This document shows, one piece after another, positions 1 to 8,334 of a stretch of 64,000 bases of DNA. Positions within the stretch are counted from its first letter, which is position 1. Every line of letters starts with the position of its first letter. The position numbers were made by a program, and so were the translations under genes. Below the pieces are notes generated by a model. It ran no database searches, was not told the origin of the DNA, and worked only from the letters and a program-made list of their open reading frames with translations. Source of the stretch: Ga0077548 sp035440445 (GTDB lineage: Bacteria; Pseudomonadota; Alphaproteobacteria; Rhizobiales; Xanthobacteraceae); NCBI GenBank assembly GCA_035440445.1, contig DAORMJ010000014.1, positions 1 to 64,000 on the forward strand, in the 5' to 3' direction.

Positions 1-296
1 TGAACGTGGTCGAAGGCGACGCCTTCGCACTCGACAACACGATCGGGGCCCACGCCAAGCCGCCGCTCGCGGCCATCGTGTCGAGCCTGCCGCTCCTGAA
101 TTTTTCGCAGGAAGAGCGGCGCAAGCTGATCGAAATTTCCATGCGGCTGCTTTCGCCGCGCGCGCCCTTCATCCAGTTCACCTATGGCGCGAATTCCCCG
201 CTGCCGGTTGCGTCGCCGCTTTACGAAACCTCCGCTTCGAAACGGATCTGGCGGAATTTGCCCCCTGCGCGCGTATGGACGTATCGTGCGAAATAA
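1..296 (+). CDS. Phospholipid N-methyltransferase-like SAM methyltransferase, C-terminal part
   Basis: This is the last ~98 codons of a gene that begins before the window; the reading frame runs from base 3 to the TAA at 294. The tail carries the pattern of PmtA-type methyltransferases, which methylate phosphatidylethanolamine to phosphatidylcholine at the inner membrane: a segment on positive regulation of the last SAM-fold strands (SSLPLLNFSQEERRKLI), then PFIQFTYGANSPLP, and the ending PPARVWTYR. The SAM-binding motifs lie outside the window, so the substrate is inferred from the tail only. An FMN reductase gene follows after 9 bases, suggesting co-transcription. Confidence 0.65.
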   Translation, partial: NVVEGDAFALDNTIGAHAKPPLAAIVSSLPLLNFSQEERRKLIEISMRLLSPRAPFIQFTYGANSPLPVASPLYETSASKRIWRNLPPARVWTYRAK

Positions 297-305
297 GGAT
301 TGCGT

Positions 306-872
306 ATGAAGAAAATTCTGATTTTCGCAGGCTCCATCCGCAGCGGTGCCTTGAGCGGAAAACTTGCGGCACACGTCGCGCGCGAAGTGGCCTTGATGAA
401 TGCCGACGCCACCCTGATCTCGCTCGCCGATTATGAACTGCCGCTCTACAATGGTGATCTAGAGAAAGAACAGGGCGTGCCGGAGAACGCGAAGAAGCTC
501 AAAGGCATGATGCTCGCGCACCAGGGCATCTACATCGCCTCTCCCGAATACAATGCCTCGATCCCGCCGCTTCTGAAAAACGCGATCGACTGGGTGTCGC
601 GCGCCAAGGAGCCTGCCGGAAACCCCTACAAGCAATGCGTGTTCGCGCTCGGTGCGACGTCGAACGGCCGCTTCGGTGGCTATCGCGGGCTCTATCATCT
701 GCGCCAGTCGCTCGAGCTTGGCCTCGGCGCGCTCGTGATCCCCGAACAGACAGCGATCAGCGGCGCCGAGACCGCTTTCGATGAGCGCGGCGCGCTGAAA
801 GACGAAGGCAACCAGAAACTCCTGCACGCGCAGCTTGAAAAGCTGATCGCTGCCGCGATGGTGCTGCCATGA
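306..872 (+). CDS. NADPH-dependent FMN reductase family protein
   Basis: A 188-residue flavodoxin-fold protein. The N-terminal strand and phosphate loop (KKILIFAGSIRSGALSGKL) and the SPEYNASIPPLLKNAIDW segment are the FMN-binding signatures of the NADPH-dependent FMN reductase/chromate-quinone reductase family (ChrR, YieF, ArsH relatives). Such enzymes reduce quinones, azo dyes or metal oxyanions with FMN as cofactor; the substrate here cannot be read from sequence. I start at the ATG at 306 rather than the in-frame TTG at 300 because the family begins directly at the first strand. The stop overlaps the pyrF start by 4 bases (ATGA), so the two are probably translationally coupled. Confidence 0.85.
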   Translation: MKKILIFAGSIRSGALSGKLAAHVAREVALMNADATLISLADYELPLYNGDLEKEQGVPENAKKLKGMMLAHQGIYIASPEYNASIPPLLKNAIDWVSRAKEPAGNPYKQCVFALGATSNGRFGGYRGLYHLRQSLELGLGALVIPEQTAISGAETAFDERGALKDEGNQKLLHAQLEKLIAAAMVLP

Positions 873-1576
873 GCATCGACCTTCCCGCCCGCGACCGCGT
901 CATCGTAGCACTCGACCTTGCCGATATCGAAGCCGCCGAGAAAACGATCTGGACGCTCGGCGACAGCATCAACTTCTACAAGATCGGCTTCGAACTCGTG
1001 ATGGCCGGCGGCCTGAACCTTGCCGAAGATCTCGTGCAGGGCGGCAAGAAAGTCTTTCTCGACATGAAGCTGCATGACATAGGCAACACCGTCATGCATG
1101 CGACGAGCCGCGCCGCCAAACTCGGCGCGACCTTTCTCACCGTTCATGCGTTCCCGCAGACCATGCGCGCGGCGGTCGAAGGCCGCGGCGATACCAACCT
1201 CGATCTCCTCGCGGTTACCGTGCTCACTTCGTGGGACGACGACGACCTCAAAGACGCAGGCTATTCCGTGACCGTGCCCGAGCTCGTCGCACGCCGCGCC
1301 GCGCAGGCCGAAGCCATCGGTATCGACGGGCTGATCTCGTCGCCCGCAGAGGCAAAGGATTTGCGGCAGCGGCTCGGTGCCAAGATGATGCTGGTCACGC
1401 CCGGCATTCGTCCGGCCGGCAGCGAGAAGGGCGACCAGAAGCGCGTCATGACGCCGGCCGACGCCATCAAGGCAGGCGTCGATTACATGGTGATCGGCAG
1501 GCCGATCGTCGCGGCGGAAGATCCGAAAGCCGCCGCAGAAGCGATTGTTGCAGAGATCGAAAACGCCGGAACATAA
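869..1576 (+). CDS. pyrF: Orotidine 5'-phosphate decarboxylase
   Basis: This 235-residue enzyme decarboxylates OMP to UMP, the last step of de novo UMP synthesis in the cytoplasm. The TIM-barrel active-site set is visible: Asp16 (VALDL), Lys38 (FYKIG) and the family signature FLDMKLHDI with Asp65, Lys67 and Asp70. The phosphate-binding end of the barrel is seen in VTPGIRP and in DYMVIGRPI near the C-terminus. Length is normal for bacterial group I enzymes. The ATG overlaps the preceding reductase stop. A DUF1330 gene follows after 24 bases, so a small operon is likely. Confidence 0.97.
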   Translation: MSIDLPARDRVIVALDLADIEAAEKTIWTLGDSINFYKIGFELVMAGGLNLAEDLVQGGKKVFLDMKLHDIGNTVMHATSRAAKLGATFLTVHAFPQTMRAAVEGRGDTNLDLLAVTVLTSWDDDDLKDAGYSVTVPELVARRAAQAEAIGIDGLISSPAEAKDLRQRLGAKMMLVTPGIRPAGSEKGDQKRVMTPADAIKAGVDYMVIGRPIVAAEDPKAAAEAIVAEIENAGT

Positions 1577-1600
1577 AATCCGGAGAGCAAGGGGAGCGAA

Positions 1601-1906
1601 ATGGCGAAGGGCTACTGGATTGCGCGCGTCGATGTACGCGACGACGACGTCTATGCGAAGTATCGCGACGCGAACGCGATCGCCTTCAAGAAATACGGCG
1701 CGCGTTTTGTCGTGCGCGGCGGCAAGTTCGAGAACCCGGAAGGCTCGTCGCGCTCCCGCAACGTCGTGATCGAGTTTCCGACCTACCAGGCGGCGGTCGA
1801 TTGCTATCACTCGCCCGAATACAAGCACGCGATCTCGATCCGCGCGCCGATTTCCGAAGGCGATATCGTGATCATCGAGGGCTATGATGGCCCGCAGCCG
1901 TCCTGA
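1601..1906 (+). CDS. DUF1330 family protein
   Basis: A 101-residue protein with the DUF1330 (dimeric alpha-beta barrel, NIPSNAP-like) pattern: MAKGYWIARVDV, then KYGARFVVRGGKFE, RNVVIEFPTYQAAVDCYHSPEY and a closing strand DIVIIEGYDG. The family is widespread in alphaproteobacteria and its biochemical role is unknown. A good ribosome binding site (AGCAAGGGGAG) precedes the ATG. It lies just downstream of pyrF on the same strand; this neighbourhood recurs in related genomes from my general knowledge but does not reveal the function. Confidence 0.85.
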   Translation: MAKGYWIARVDVRDDDVYAKYRDANAIAFKKYGARFVVRGGKFENPEGSSRSRNVVIEFPTYQAAVDCYHSPEYKHAISIRAPISEGDIVIIEGYDGPQPS

Positions 1907-1993
1907 GGGTCTGGTCCGCGAGCCGTCCCCGCGCTTTCCTTGAGCGGCGTCCCCGCGCTATACCCCGCGCTCGACGTCTCGGAGCGGAACGAC

Positions 1994-2803
1994 ATGGCTG
2001 AACTTCGTCTGGTTATCGCGGGTGCCGGCGGCCGCATGGGCCGCACTTTGCTGCGCGCCATTCACGAGGTGCCGGGCTTCACGCTCGCGGGCGCGGTCGA
2101 CCGGGAAGGTGCGTCCGAGATCGGCGCCGATACGGGCGTGCTTGCGGGGCTTCCGCCGAGCGGCACTACTGTCACCAGCGACGCGCTCCCCCTCGTCGCG
2201 CAGGCGGACGCGATCATCGATTTCACGACGCCCGCCTCGACCGTCGCGCTCGCGACGCTCGCGGCACAGGCCCGTATCGTTCACGTCATCGGCACAACCG
2301 GCATGTCTGAAGCCGATCAGGCGAGGCTTGAGGCGGCAGCCCGCCATGCCGCGCTCGTGAAGTCGGGCAACATGAGCCTCGGCGTCAATCTCCTGGCAGC
2401 CCTCGTGAAGCGTGCGGCTGCAAGTCTCGGCCCCGAATTCGATATCGAAGTGCTGGAGATGCATCACAACCGGAAGGTCGATGCGCCTTCCGGGACGGCA
2501 TTGCTCCTTGGCAATGCCGCTGCCGAGGGCCGGGCGATTTCGCTTGCCGAAAATTCCGTGCGCTCGCGCGACGGCCACACCGGTGCGCGAAAAGAAGGCG
2601 ACATCGGTTTTGCAACGCTGCGCGGCGGCACGGTGGTTGGCGATCATACCGTAATCTTCGCCGGTCCTTCCGAGCGCATCGAACTCTCGCACAAGGCCGA
2701 AGACCGCATGATCTTCGCGCGCGGTGCTTTGGCCGCGGCAAAGTGGGGCAAGGGTAAGAAGCCCGGCCTCTACTCAATGGCCGACGTGCTCGGTCTTTCG
2801 TAA
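1994..2803 (+). CDS. dapB: 4-hydroxy-tetrahydrodipicolinate reductase
   Basis: DapB reduces 4-hydroxy-tetrahydrodipicolinate to tetrahydrodipicolinate in the lysine/meso-diaminopimelate pathway, feeding peptidoglycan. The 269-residue product begins with the Rossmann NAD(P)H loop GAGGRMG and contains the catalytic signature HHNRKVDAPSGTA. I chose the ATG at 1994, preceded by GGAGCGG, over the in-frame upstream GTG region at 1940, because residues before it have no family counterpart. A small membrane protein gene follows after 6 bases. Confidence 0.97.
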   Translation: MAELRLVIAGAGGRMGRTLLRAIHEVPGFTLAGAVDREGASEIGADTGVLAGLPPSGTTVTSDALPLVAQADAIIDFTTPASTVALATLAAQARIVHVIGTTGMSEADQARLEAAARHAALVKSGNMSLGVNLLAALVKRAAASLGPEFDIEVLEMHHNRKVDAPSGTALLLGNAAAEGRAISLAENSVRSRDGHTGARKEGDIGFATLRGGTVVGDHTVIFAGPSERIELSHKAEDRMIFARGALAAAKWGKGKKPGLYSMADVLGLS

Positions 2804-2809
2804 ATTCTC

Positions 2810-3034
2810 ATGCGAGTTCTGCTTTACGCGATCCTTTTCGTATTGCTGTCAGCGCTCTGGGCCTATTTTCTCGGCACGCCCGCGCTCGCAAGCCTTACCG
2901 GCCTCGCGCCACGAACGATCTCGCTCCTTTCAGGATCTGCCGTGATGATTTCGGCACTCGTCGCGATGTTGCTCGGCCGGCGTGCCGCACACCGCGGCCC
3001 AAGGGGCGCGGCGGATATCGACAGCCGCCGCTGA
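2810..3034 (+). CDS. Small two-helix membrane protein, unknown function
   Basis: A 74-residue ORF that I do not recognise. It has two hydrophobic stretches, about residues 3-26 (LLYAILFVLLSALWAYFLG) and 38-58 (SLLSGSAVMISALVAMLLG), followed by a basic tail ending in DIDSRR, so it is probably an inner-membrane hairpin with the tail in the cytoplasm. It starts 6 bases after dapB and lies 55 bases before gpmA on the same strand, which suggests it is expressed with them. Its composition matches its neighbours, which supports a real gene, but there is no functional clue. Confidence 0.6.
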   Translation: MRVLLYAILFVLLSALWAYFLGTPALASLTGLAPRTISLLSGSAVMISALVAMLLGRRAAHRGPRGAADIDSRR

Positions 3035-3089
3035 TCTCGCTATGCGCTTCGCCTGAAATTCCGTTCGTCTGAAAGAACAAGGATAGCCA

Positions 3090-3710
3090 ATGGAACGTCT
3101 GCTGGTGCTCGTCCGTCACGGTCAGAGCGAGTGGAATCTGAAGAATCTTTTCACCGGCTGGCGCGATGTCGATCTCACCGAGCAGGGCGTCGCCGAAGCC
3201 CGCGCCGCCGGACAGAAACTGAAAGCGCGCGGCGTCACTTTCGATGTTGCCTATACCTCCGCATTGAAGCGCGCACAGCGCACCCTCGGTCTCGTGCTCG
3301 AGGAAATGGGACAAAGCGCGATTGCCGTTCACAAGGATCCGGCGCTGAACGAGCGCGACTACGGCGATCTCAACGGACTGAACAAGGACGACGCCCGCAA
3401 GAAGTGGGGCGAGGAACAGGTTCACATCTGGCGCCGTTCCTACGACACGCCGCCCCCGGGCGGCGAGAGCCTCAAGGATACGGTCGCGCGCGCGCTGCCT
3501 TATTATGTCCAGCACATTCTGCCCGGCGTATTGCGCGGCGAGCGCACGCTGGTCGCGGCCCACGGCAATTCGCTGCGGGCACTCATCATGGTGCTCGAGA
3601 ACCACACGCCCGAGAGCATCATCAAGCGCGAGCTTCTCACCGGCGTCCCGATCATCTACCGGCTGAATGCCGACGCGACGGTTGCCGACAAGCTCGATCT
3701 CGCGAGCTAA
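3090..3710 (+). CDS. gpmA: 2,3-bisphosphoglycerate-dependent phosphoglycerate mutase
   Basis: GpmA interconverts 3- and 2-phosphoglycerate in glycolysis and gluconeogenesis. The 206-residue product has the phospho-accepting His10 in the motif VRHGQSEWN, the LFTGWRDVDLTEQG segment, the conserved ERDYGDLNG loop and the second active-site histidine in VAAHGNSLRAL. It is slightly short compared with E. coli GpmA (about 250), as is usual in alphaproteobacteria. The stop lies 4 bases from the stop of the convergent Ada-like gene, with no room for a separate terminator. Confidence 0.95.
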   Translation: MERLLVLVRHGQSEWNLKNLFTGWRDVDLTEQGVAEARAAGQKLKARGVTFDVAYTSALKRAQRTLGLVLEEMGQSAIAVHKDPALNERDYGDLNGLNKDDARKKWGEEQVHIWRRSYDTPPPGGESLKDTVARALPYYVQHILPGVLRGERTLVAAHGNSLRALIMVLENHTPESIIKRELLTGVPIIYRLNADATVADKLDLAS

Positions 3711-3714
3711 AGAT

Positions 3715-4587
3715 CTATCCGATCAGTTTTGCCTGCTCCCAGCCAAGCATCGCGCGCTTGCGGGTGAGGCCCCAATGGTAGCCGGTGAGCGCGCCGTTCG
3801 TGCCGACGATTCGATGGCACGGCACCACGAAGGAAATCGGATTCTTGCCGACCGCCGCGCCGACTGCCCGCGCGGCGTTGTCTTTCCCGATCTTGCGCGC
3901 GACATCGCTATAGGTCGCCGCACGGCCAAGCGGCACTTTCAGAAGCGTCTGCCAGACCCGCACTTCGAAATCCGTACCGATAAGCACCACGCGCAATGGC
4001 GTATCGGGCTTCCAGCGATCCGACTGAAAAATGCGTGCAGCGACATCGGCGGTCGCGGCTGAATCTTCGACGTAGCTCGCGTTCTTCCACCGCGTGCGCA
4101 TGTCTTTGAGTGCGGCCGCCTCCTTGCCCGGATCGGAAAACGCGAGTCCGCACAACCCGCGCGGCGTCATCATCACGAGCGCGGTACCAAAGGGCGAGGG
4201 GTGAAAGCCGTAGCGAATTTCAAGCCCTTCGCCGCCGCTTTTCCATTCGCCGGGCGACATGGCTTCATGCACGACGAAGAGATCGTGCAGCCGGCCGGGA
4301 CCGGAAAGCCCGAGTTCGTAACTCGTCTCGAGAATGTTCGGCGATTGCGCGAGTAGTTTCTTGGCGTTGTCGAGCGTCACCGCCTGCAGAAACGCCTTCG
4401 GCGTCAGCCCGCACCAGCGGCGGAATAATTCGTTCAGGCGGCGCGGATCGGTGCCGGCCGCAGCGGCGACCGCCTCGACTTCCGGCTGCTCCCGATAGCG
4501 CCTGGTCAGGTATTCGATCGCACGGCGCACCGTGTCGTAATCCTGACCTCCGGACGCGTCTTCCATCTTCATGGTTCTCGCAAGCAT
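3715..4587 (-). CDS. Ada-like protein: AraC-type HTH plus methylated-DNA--cysteine methyltransferase
   Basis: A 290-residue fusion. Residues about 20-110 form an AraC-type helix-turn-helix pair (IEYLTRRYREQPEVEAVAAAAG and ETSYELGLSGPGRLHDLF). The C-terminal half is an O6-alkylguanine-DNA alkyltransferase with the acceptor cysteine in VVPCHRIV and the DNA-binding helix ARAVGAAVGKNPIS. It lacks the N-terminal zinc methyl-phosphotriester domain of E. coli Ada, so it resembles the Ada variants that repair alkyl damage without that sensor; whether it still acts as a transcription activator is open. It is convergent with gpmA. Confidence 0.9.
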   Translation of the reverse strand: MLARTMKMEDASGGQDYDTVRRAIEYLTRRYREQPEVEAVAAAAGTDPRRLNELFRRWCGLTPKAFLQAVTLDNAKKLLAQSPNILETSYELGLSGPGRLHDLFVVHEAMSPGEWKSGGEGLEIRYGFHPSPFGTALVMMTPRGLCGLAFSDPGKEAAALKDMRTRWKNASYVEDSAATADVAARIFQSDRWKPDTPLRVVLIGTDFEVRVWQTLLKVPLGRAATYSDVARKIGKDNAARAVGAAVGKNPISFVVPCHRIVGTNGALTGYHWGLTRKRAMLGWEQAKLIG

Positions 4588-4662
4588 GAGATTATCCTCC
4601 GCGAATGATCGTGGAGATAGGCGCGGACGAAAAACGAAACCACCCGATTTCGCGGCTCTGCA

Positions 4663-5148
4663 CTAGCGCTTGGCGCTTGCAAGCGCCGCCGCCAAGGATT
4701 TCGCGAGCTTCTCCTTGCCAGCGGGCGGCAGGAATGCGCCGATGACCCGCGTGATGCGCCGCTCGATCAGCGCGATCCGCGTCATCCCGGACAATTCGTC
4801 GGAGGTCGTTTCCATCCGCACCCAGCGCGGGTTCATGGTGTCTTCGCGTGCTTCGCCATAAACGGAAACGCGCCGCCATACGAGCCGCACAGGCGTCACC
4901 AGAATCTCTTCAAAAGCCCGTGCGGAGCGGTTGTTGAGCCGGAACGCAAGCCAGACCAGAAACACGTCGAGCCCGAGAAAGCCGAAAATCGGCCAGGCGC
5001 CCATCATCAGAAAGGCGACGCCGAGGACAAAGCTTGCTCCTCCGAGCAGGATCATGACCAGCGTAAAGCCGTTTGCACTCAGTGAACGGTGCGGCGACAG
5101 CCGCTCGAAAAGCAGCGTCTGCTCCGGAATCGGGTTGCTCGCGTCCAT
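4663..5148 (-). CDS. DUF2244 family membrane protein
   Basis: A 161-residue protein of the DUF2244 family. It opens with the family-like phrase about LSPHRSLSANGFTLVM, then two closely spaced transmembrane segments at roughly 28-50 and 52-72, followed by a cytoplasmic beta-rich domain (ILVTPVRLVWRRVSVYGE, NPRWVRME) and a basic C-terminus. Function is unknown; the family is common near nth in rhizobia. The ATG at 5148 is only 20 bases from the divergent nth start, and a -10-like TATAGT lies 6 bases upstream, so the mRNA may be leaderless; an in-frame TTG at 5154 is a poorer choice. Confidence 0.8.
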   Translation of the reverse strand: MDASNPIPEQTLLFERLSPHRSLSANGFTLVMILLGGASFVLGVAFLMMGAWPIFGFLGLDVFLVWLAFRLNNRSARAFEEILVTPVRLVWRRVSVYGEAREDTMNPRWVRMETTSDELSGMTRIALIERRITRVIGAFLPPAGKEKLAKSLAAALASAKR

Positions 5149-5162
5149 GGCCAAACTATAGA
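5135..5162. promoter_or_regulatory. Probable bidirectional promoter between DUF2244 and nth
   Basis: The two divergent start codons are 20 bases apart and share the palindrome CTATAG at 5156-5161. Read forward it gives TTGCTC (5135-5140), a 16-base spacer and TATAGA (5157-5162), predicting an nth transcript that begins at or next to its ATG (5169). Read in reverse it gives TATAGT (5160-5155) with a weak -35, predicting a DUF2244 start near its own ATG (5148). Overlapping symmetrical -10 elements are a known source of divergent transcription. This is inferred from motif spacing only. Confidence 0.45.
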
Positions 5163-5168
5163 GGACGG

Positions 5169-5891
5169 ATGGGCAAAAAAGCGACCAAGAAAACCATCAA
5201 GAAAAGCGCCGCGCCGGCGAAGCAAAAGCCTCGTAAAAAGGCGGCAAATCCGCCGCGCTGGAGCGAGCAGGAAGTGCGCGAAGCCTTCAGCCGCTTCGAG
5301 AGAGCCAATCCTCATCCCAAAGGCGAACTTGAGCACGTCAATGATTTTACGCTGCTCGTGGCGGTGGTCCTGTCGGCGCAGGCGACTGACGCCGGCGTGA
5401 ACAAGGCGACGCGCGCGCTGTTCGCGGTCGCCGATACGCCGGAAAAAATGGCGGCCCTCGGCGAAGAGAAGTTGCGCGACTACATCAAGACCATCGGCCT
5501 ATACAAAGGCAAAGCCAAGAACGTCATCGCGCTTTCGAATATGTTGATCGAGAAGCACGGCTCCAAAGTTCCGCGAACGCGCGAAGAGCTTCAGGAGCTA
5601 CCGGGCGCGGGGCGCAAGACCGCGAATGTCGTTTTGAATATCGCCTTTGGCGAGCCGACGCTCGCGGTCGATACGCATGTCTTTCGCGTGAGCAACCGCA
5701 CCGGTCTCGCGCCGGGGAAAAATCCGCTCGAGGTCGAACTGGGACTGGATCGCGTAATTCCGGCGCGCTTCAAGACACATGCGCATCACTGGCTGATCTT
5801 GCATGGGCGCTACACGTGTCTGGCGCGAAGTCCGAAATGCCCTACCTGCATCATCAATGATCTCTGCCGCTGGCCGGAGAAAGCGCTCTAG
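5169..5891 (+). CDS. nth: Endonuclease III
   Basis: Endonuclease III removes oxidised pyrimidines from DNA and nicks the abasic site (base-excision repair). The 240-residue protein has the helix-hairpin-helix LQELPGAGRKTANVVLN with catalytic Lys150, the catalytic Asp168 in VDTHVFRVSNR, and the four-cysteine iron-sulfur loop at Cys217, 224, 227 and 233 (C-x6-C-x2-C-x5-C). The first ~30 residues are a lysine-rich, probably disordered extension. The start at 5169 is chosen because the upstream in-frame reading is the antisense of the DUF2244 gene. The stop overlaps the convergent EI24-type gene by 4 bases. Confidence 0.96.
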   Translation: MGKKATKKTIKKSAAPAKQKPRKKAANPPRWSEQEVREAFSRFERANPHPKGELEHVNDFTLLVAVVLSAQATDAGVNKATRALFAVADTPEKMAALGEEKLRDYIKTIGLYKGKAKNVIALSNMLIEKHGSKVPRTREELQELPGAGRKTANVVLNIAFGEPTLAVDTHVFRVSNRTGLAPGKNPLEVELGLDRVIPARFKTHAHHWLILHGRYTCLARSPKCPTCIINDLCRWPEKAL

Positions 5892-6580
5892 GAAGCGCTC
5901 CGCTCCGGCGGCAGAAGCTCGCGCATCGGCATCAGGCGTTTATGCCGCCGCACCATGAAGGCGGTCGCGAACACCGGCGTGATCAGATTAAGAACCGGCA
6001 CGATGACGATCGCGGCGATGATCAGTCCGGACACGAAGACTGGAGCGGCGTGCTGCCGCCTGAGCAGCCGCGCTTCCTCAGGCGTCCGAAAGCGCATGGC
6101 GGCAAGCTCGAAGAACTCGCGGCTCAAGAGATAGGCATTCGCGATAAAGAACACCGCAACGTTGAAGACCGGAATAACGAACCAGAGCAGGATTGCGGCA
6201 AGGTTCACGAGTAACACGACGCCGAAAAACTTGACCGAAAGCGCCATGGAGCGCGGCACCGACAGCGGCGTGCCGGGCGCGTCGGCCGGAAACTTCGTGC
6301 GTTCCACTTCTTCGGCGACATCGTCGAGAAAAATCGCCGCCATGAGCGAGGTGACGGGCGCCATCGCGAAGAAGGCAACGACGAGCGTGAGCAGGCCGAG
6401 CAGGATCGCGGCGATATAGTCGTAGGGATACGAAAGCGGAAGCAGAAACTGCAACAGCCACTGCAATGCCCCGCCGAGCGCGACGAGGAGCAAGAGCGCA
6501 AGGCCGATAGACTTCAGAAGAATTTTCCGAAGCGGCGGCGAGAAGGTCTGGAAGAAAGCGCCGATGGCATCCTGAATCAT
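5888..6580 (-). CDS. EI24/CysZ-like membrane protein
   Basis: A 230-residue polytopic membrane protein of the EI24 domain family (formerly DUF540), which includes CysZ sulfate permease. Hydrophobic segments lie near residues 22-48, 57-82, 113-150 and 185-210. The shared loop around SREFFELAAMRF and the ITPVFATAFMVRRHKR ending fit the family. In enterobacteria CysZ imports sulfate for cysteine synthesis; many alphaproteobacterial members are annotated only by fold, and no cysteine genes are adjacent here, so transport of sulfate is uncertain. Confidence 0.75.
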   Translation of the reverse strand: MIQDAIGAFFQTFSPPLRKILLKSIGLALLLLVALGGALQWLLQFLLPLSYPYDYIAAILLGLLTLVVAFFAMAPVTSLMAAIFLDDVAEEVERTKFPADAPGTPLSVPRSMALSVKFFGVVLLVNLAAILLWFVIPVFNVAVFFIANAYLLSREFFELAAMRFRTPEEARLLRRQHAAPVFVSGLIIAAIVIVPVLNLITPVFATAFMVRRHKRLMPMRELLPPERSAS

Positions 6581-6601
6581 GCCTTGCGCTTGTAGCGGGA
6601 T

Positions 6602-7465
6602 TTACGCCGCTATTGAGGCGGCCGCGGGCACCGGCTCAGGAAGTTCTGGTGCGACGGGCGGACTCCCGCCCTCCGCTAAAGGGCGCGGCATGTTCTCCCG
6701 CTCGTCTTCAGGCGGCATCGGCCGGTTGGCCCAGCGCAAGGAATGGTAGTCGAAGCCGAGTTCGATAGTCGGCTTCACGACACGAAAATAGGGCGAGATG
6801 TCGAAATCGCGCGGCATGTAGAGCGAGTGATGGCGGATGTGCAGAATTTCGCGCCGCTTCTCCTTGCTCTCAACAAGCTCGATCCGCGGCAGGATCGGAT
6901 AGCTGACCGACTCGAAGGCCTGCGCAATGAGCCCGGAGCAGATCACTTTGGTCGGCACGCCGGAGCCGAGCGAGAGCAGGCGCCGGCGAAAGCGCGCCGG
7001 AATGGGTGCGGGCACCAGATACCGCATCAGGTCGATGATGTTCTTCACGTCATATTCGATGCCGAGCCGCTTGATCATGTAGGCGACGACCTGCTCGCGC
7101 TCGTCCTCGTGGAGGCCGACCGGGCGGCAGACGCGGGTATGAAATGCGGTATATTTCGAGAGCGGCGCGGTCACGACGCCCTGGCCGAGATTGGCCTCGA
7201 TCAGCACATGCGGACTGCCGTTCGCGGCGCGCTTGTTGAAACGCGGTCCGACATAGAGCGCGGCGTGCGACCAGGTCGATTGCGTGAGATATTTGATGAT
7301 GCCCGATACGCGCGTATTTCCCTCGACCAGCAACACGTCGCCCGGCTGCAGCACGGCTTCGAGCGAAGCGGGATCGCTCGGCGTGAAGGGCTCGATCCCC
7401 GGCGACGTCTGCTCGAGATACTTGATGAGCTGGCGGCTGATCCAGCTATGCGTAAGGTCCGTCAT
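6602..7465 (-). CDS. YiiX/YebB-like permuted NlpC/P60 family cysteine hydrolase
   Basis: A 287-residue protein. Residues near 45-80 read QPGDVLLVEGNTRVSG then STWSHAALYVG, the permuted NlpC/P60 (YiiX-type) signature in which the WSH histidine is catalytic; the nucleophile would be the cysteine in VICSGLIAQAFESV towards the C-terminus. No signal peptide is evident. The C-terminal tail is proline-rich. Members act as amidases or peptidases on unknown substrates. I start at ATG 7465 (MTDLTHSW) and not at the in-frame TTG 7501, because the former has a GGAGAAACGGGCGGG-like purine run upstream. Confidence 0.75.
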   Translation of the reverse strand: MTDLTHSWISRQLIKYLEQTSPGIEPFTPSDPASLEAVLQPGDVLLVEGNTRVSGIIKYLTQSTWSHAALYVGPRFNKRAANGSPHVLIEANLGQGVVTAPLSKYTAFHTRVCRPVGLHEDEREQVVAYMIKRLGIEYDVKNIIDLMRYLVPAPIPARFRRRLLSLGSGVPTKVICSGLIAQAFESVSYPILPRIELVESKEKRREILHIRHHSLYMPRDFDISPYFRVVKPTIELGFDYHSLRWANRPMPPEDERENMPRPLAEGGSPPVAPELPEPVPAAASIAA

Positions 7466-7656
7466 CCCGTTGTCCCGCCCGTTTCTCCGGGTCTGGTTCA
7501 ATGATCCCCGACGTCACGCTAGCCGAATTTTGTTTCATTGCGGTTCACGAGACCGCGCGCGAAGCCGCCAGGAGAGGCCGGATCGGGGAATAAACGCATG
7601 TTTTTAAATCCCTTTTTACCATAGCTGAAAAAGTCGTGAGCGGACCGCCGGTCGGA

Positions 7657-8322
7657 ATGAAGGAAAAAGCGCTGATCGCCTGGTCGAGCGGGAAGGACTC
7701 CGCCTGGGCGCTGCATCGCGTGTGGCTTGAGGGGTCGTATGACGTGATCGGCGCGTTGACGACGATCACCGAGAACTTCGATCGCGTTTCCATGCACGGC
7801 GTGCGGCGGGAGATACTCGACGCGCAGCTTCAAGCCGCCGCGCTCCCGCTTCTGCCTGTGATGATTCCCTTTCCATGCCCCAATGAAATCTACGAACAGC
7901 GCATGGCGGACGCGCTGCAGATTGCGCGCGAACAGGGAGTGACGAAAATCATCTTCGGCGATCTCTTTCTCGAAGAGATCCGCGCCTATCGCGAGGAGAA
8001 ACTGCGCGGCACGGGCATCGAGGCCGTCTTCCCGCTTTGGGGCATACCGACCGATGCGCTTGCGCGCGAGATGATCGCGGGCGGCTTGCAGGCGCGCATC
8101 GTCACGCTCGATCCTAAAAAAATCGCGCAAGAATTTGCAGGCCGCTCGTTCGACGAGAGCTTGCTTGCCTCACTCCCCGCAGGCGCCGATCCCTGTGGAG
8201 AGAACGGCGAGTTTCACTCCTGCGTCACCGGCGGGCCGATGTTCGGGAAAGAGATTAAAGTCGAAGCAGGCGAAGTCGCCGCGCGCGACGGCTTCGTCTT
8301 TGCGGATTTGAGGTTGGCGTAG
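7657..8322 (+). CDS. Dph6-type ATP-binding (PP-loop) protein, COG2102 family
   Basis: A 221-residue member of the adenine-nucleotide alpha-hydrolase superfamily related to diphthine-ammonia ligase. The PP-loop SSGKDSAWALH is at the N-terminus, followed by conserved HGVRREIL, IIFGDLFLEEIRAYREEKL and the closing GENGEFHSCVTGGPMF (the GENGEFHT-like motif of the family). Bacteria lack diphthamide, so the substrate in bacteria is unknown. An in-frame GTG at 7636 is an alternative start. It is divergent from the YiiX-like gene across about 190 bases and convergent with pheT. Confidence 0.8.
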   Translation: MKEKALIAWSSGKDSAWALHRVWLEGSYDVIGALTTITENFDRVSMHGVRREILDAQLQAAALPLLPVMIPFPCPNEIYEQRMADALQIAREQGVTKIIFGDLFLEEIRAYREEKLRGTGIEAVFPLWGIPTDALAREMIAGGLQARIVTLDPKKIAQEFAGRSFDESLLASLPAGADPCGENGEFHSCVTGGPMFGKEIKVEAGEVAARDGFVFADLRLA

Positions 8323-8334
8323 TCGGAAATAATT

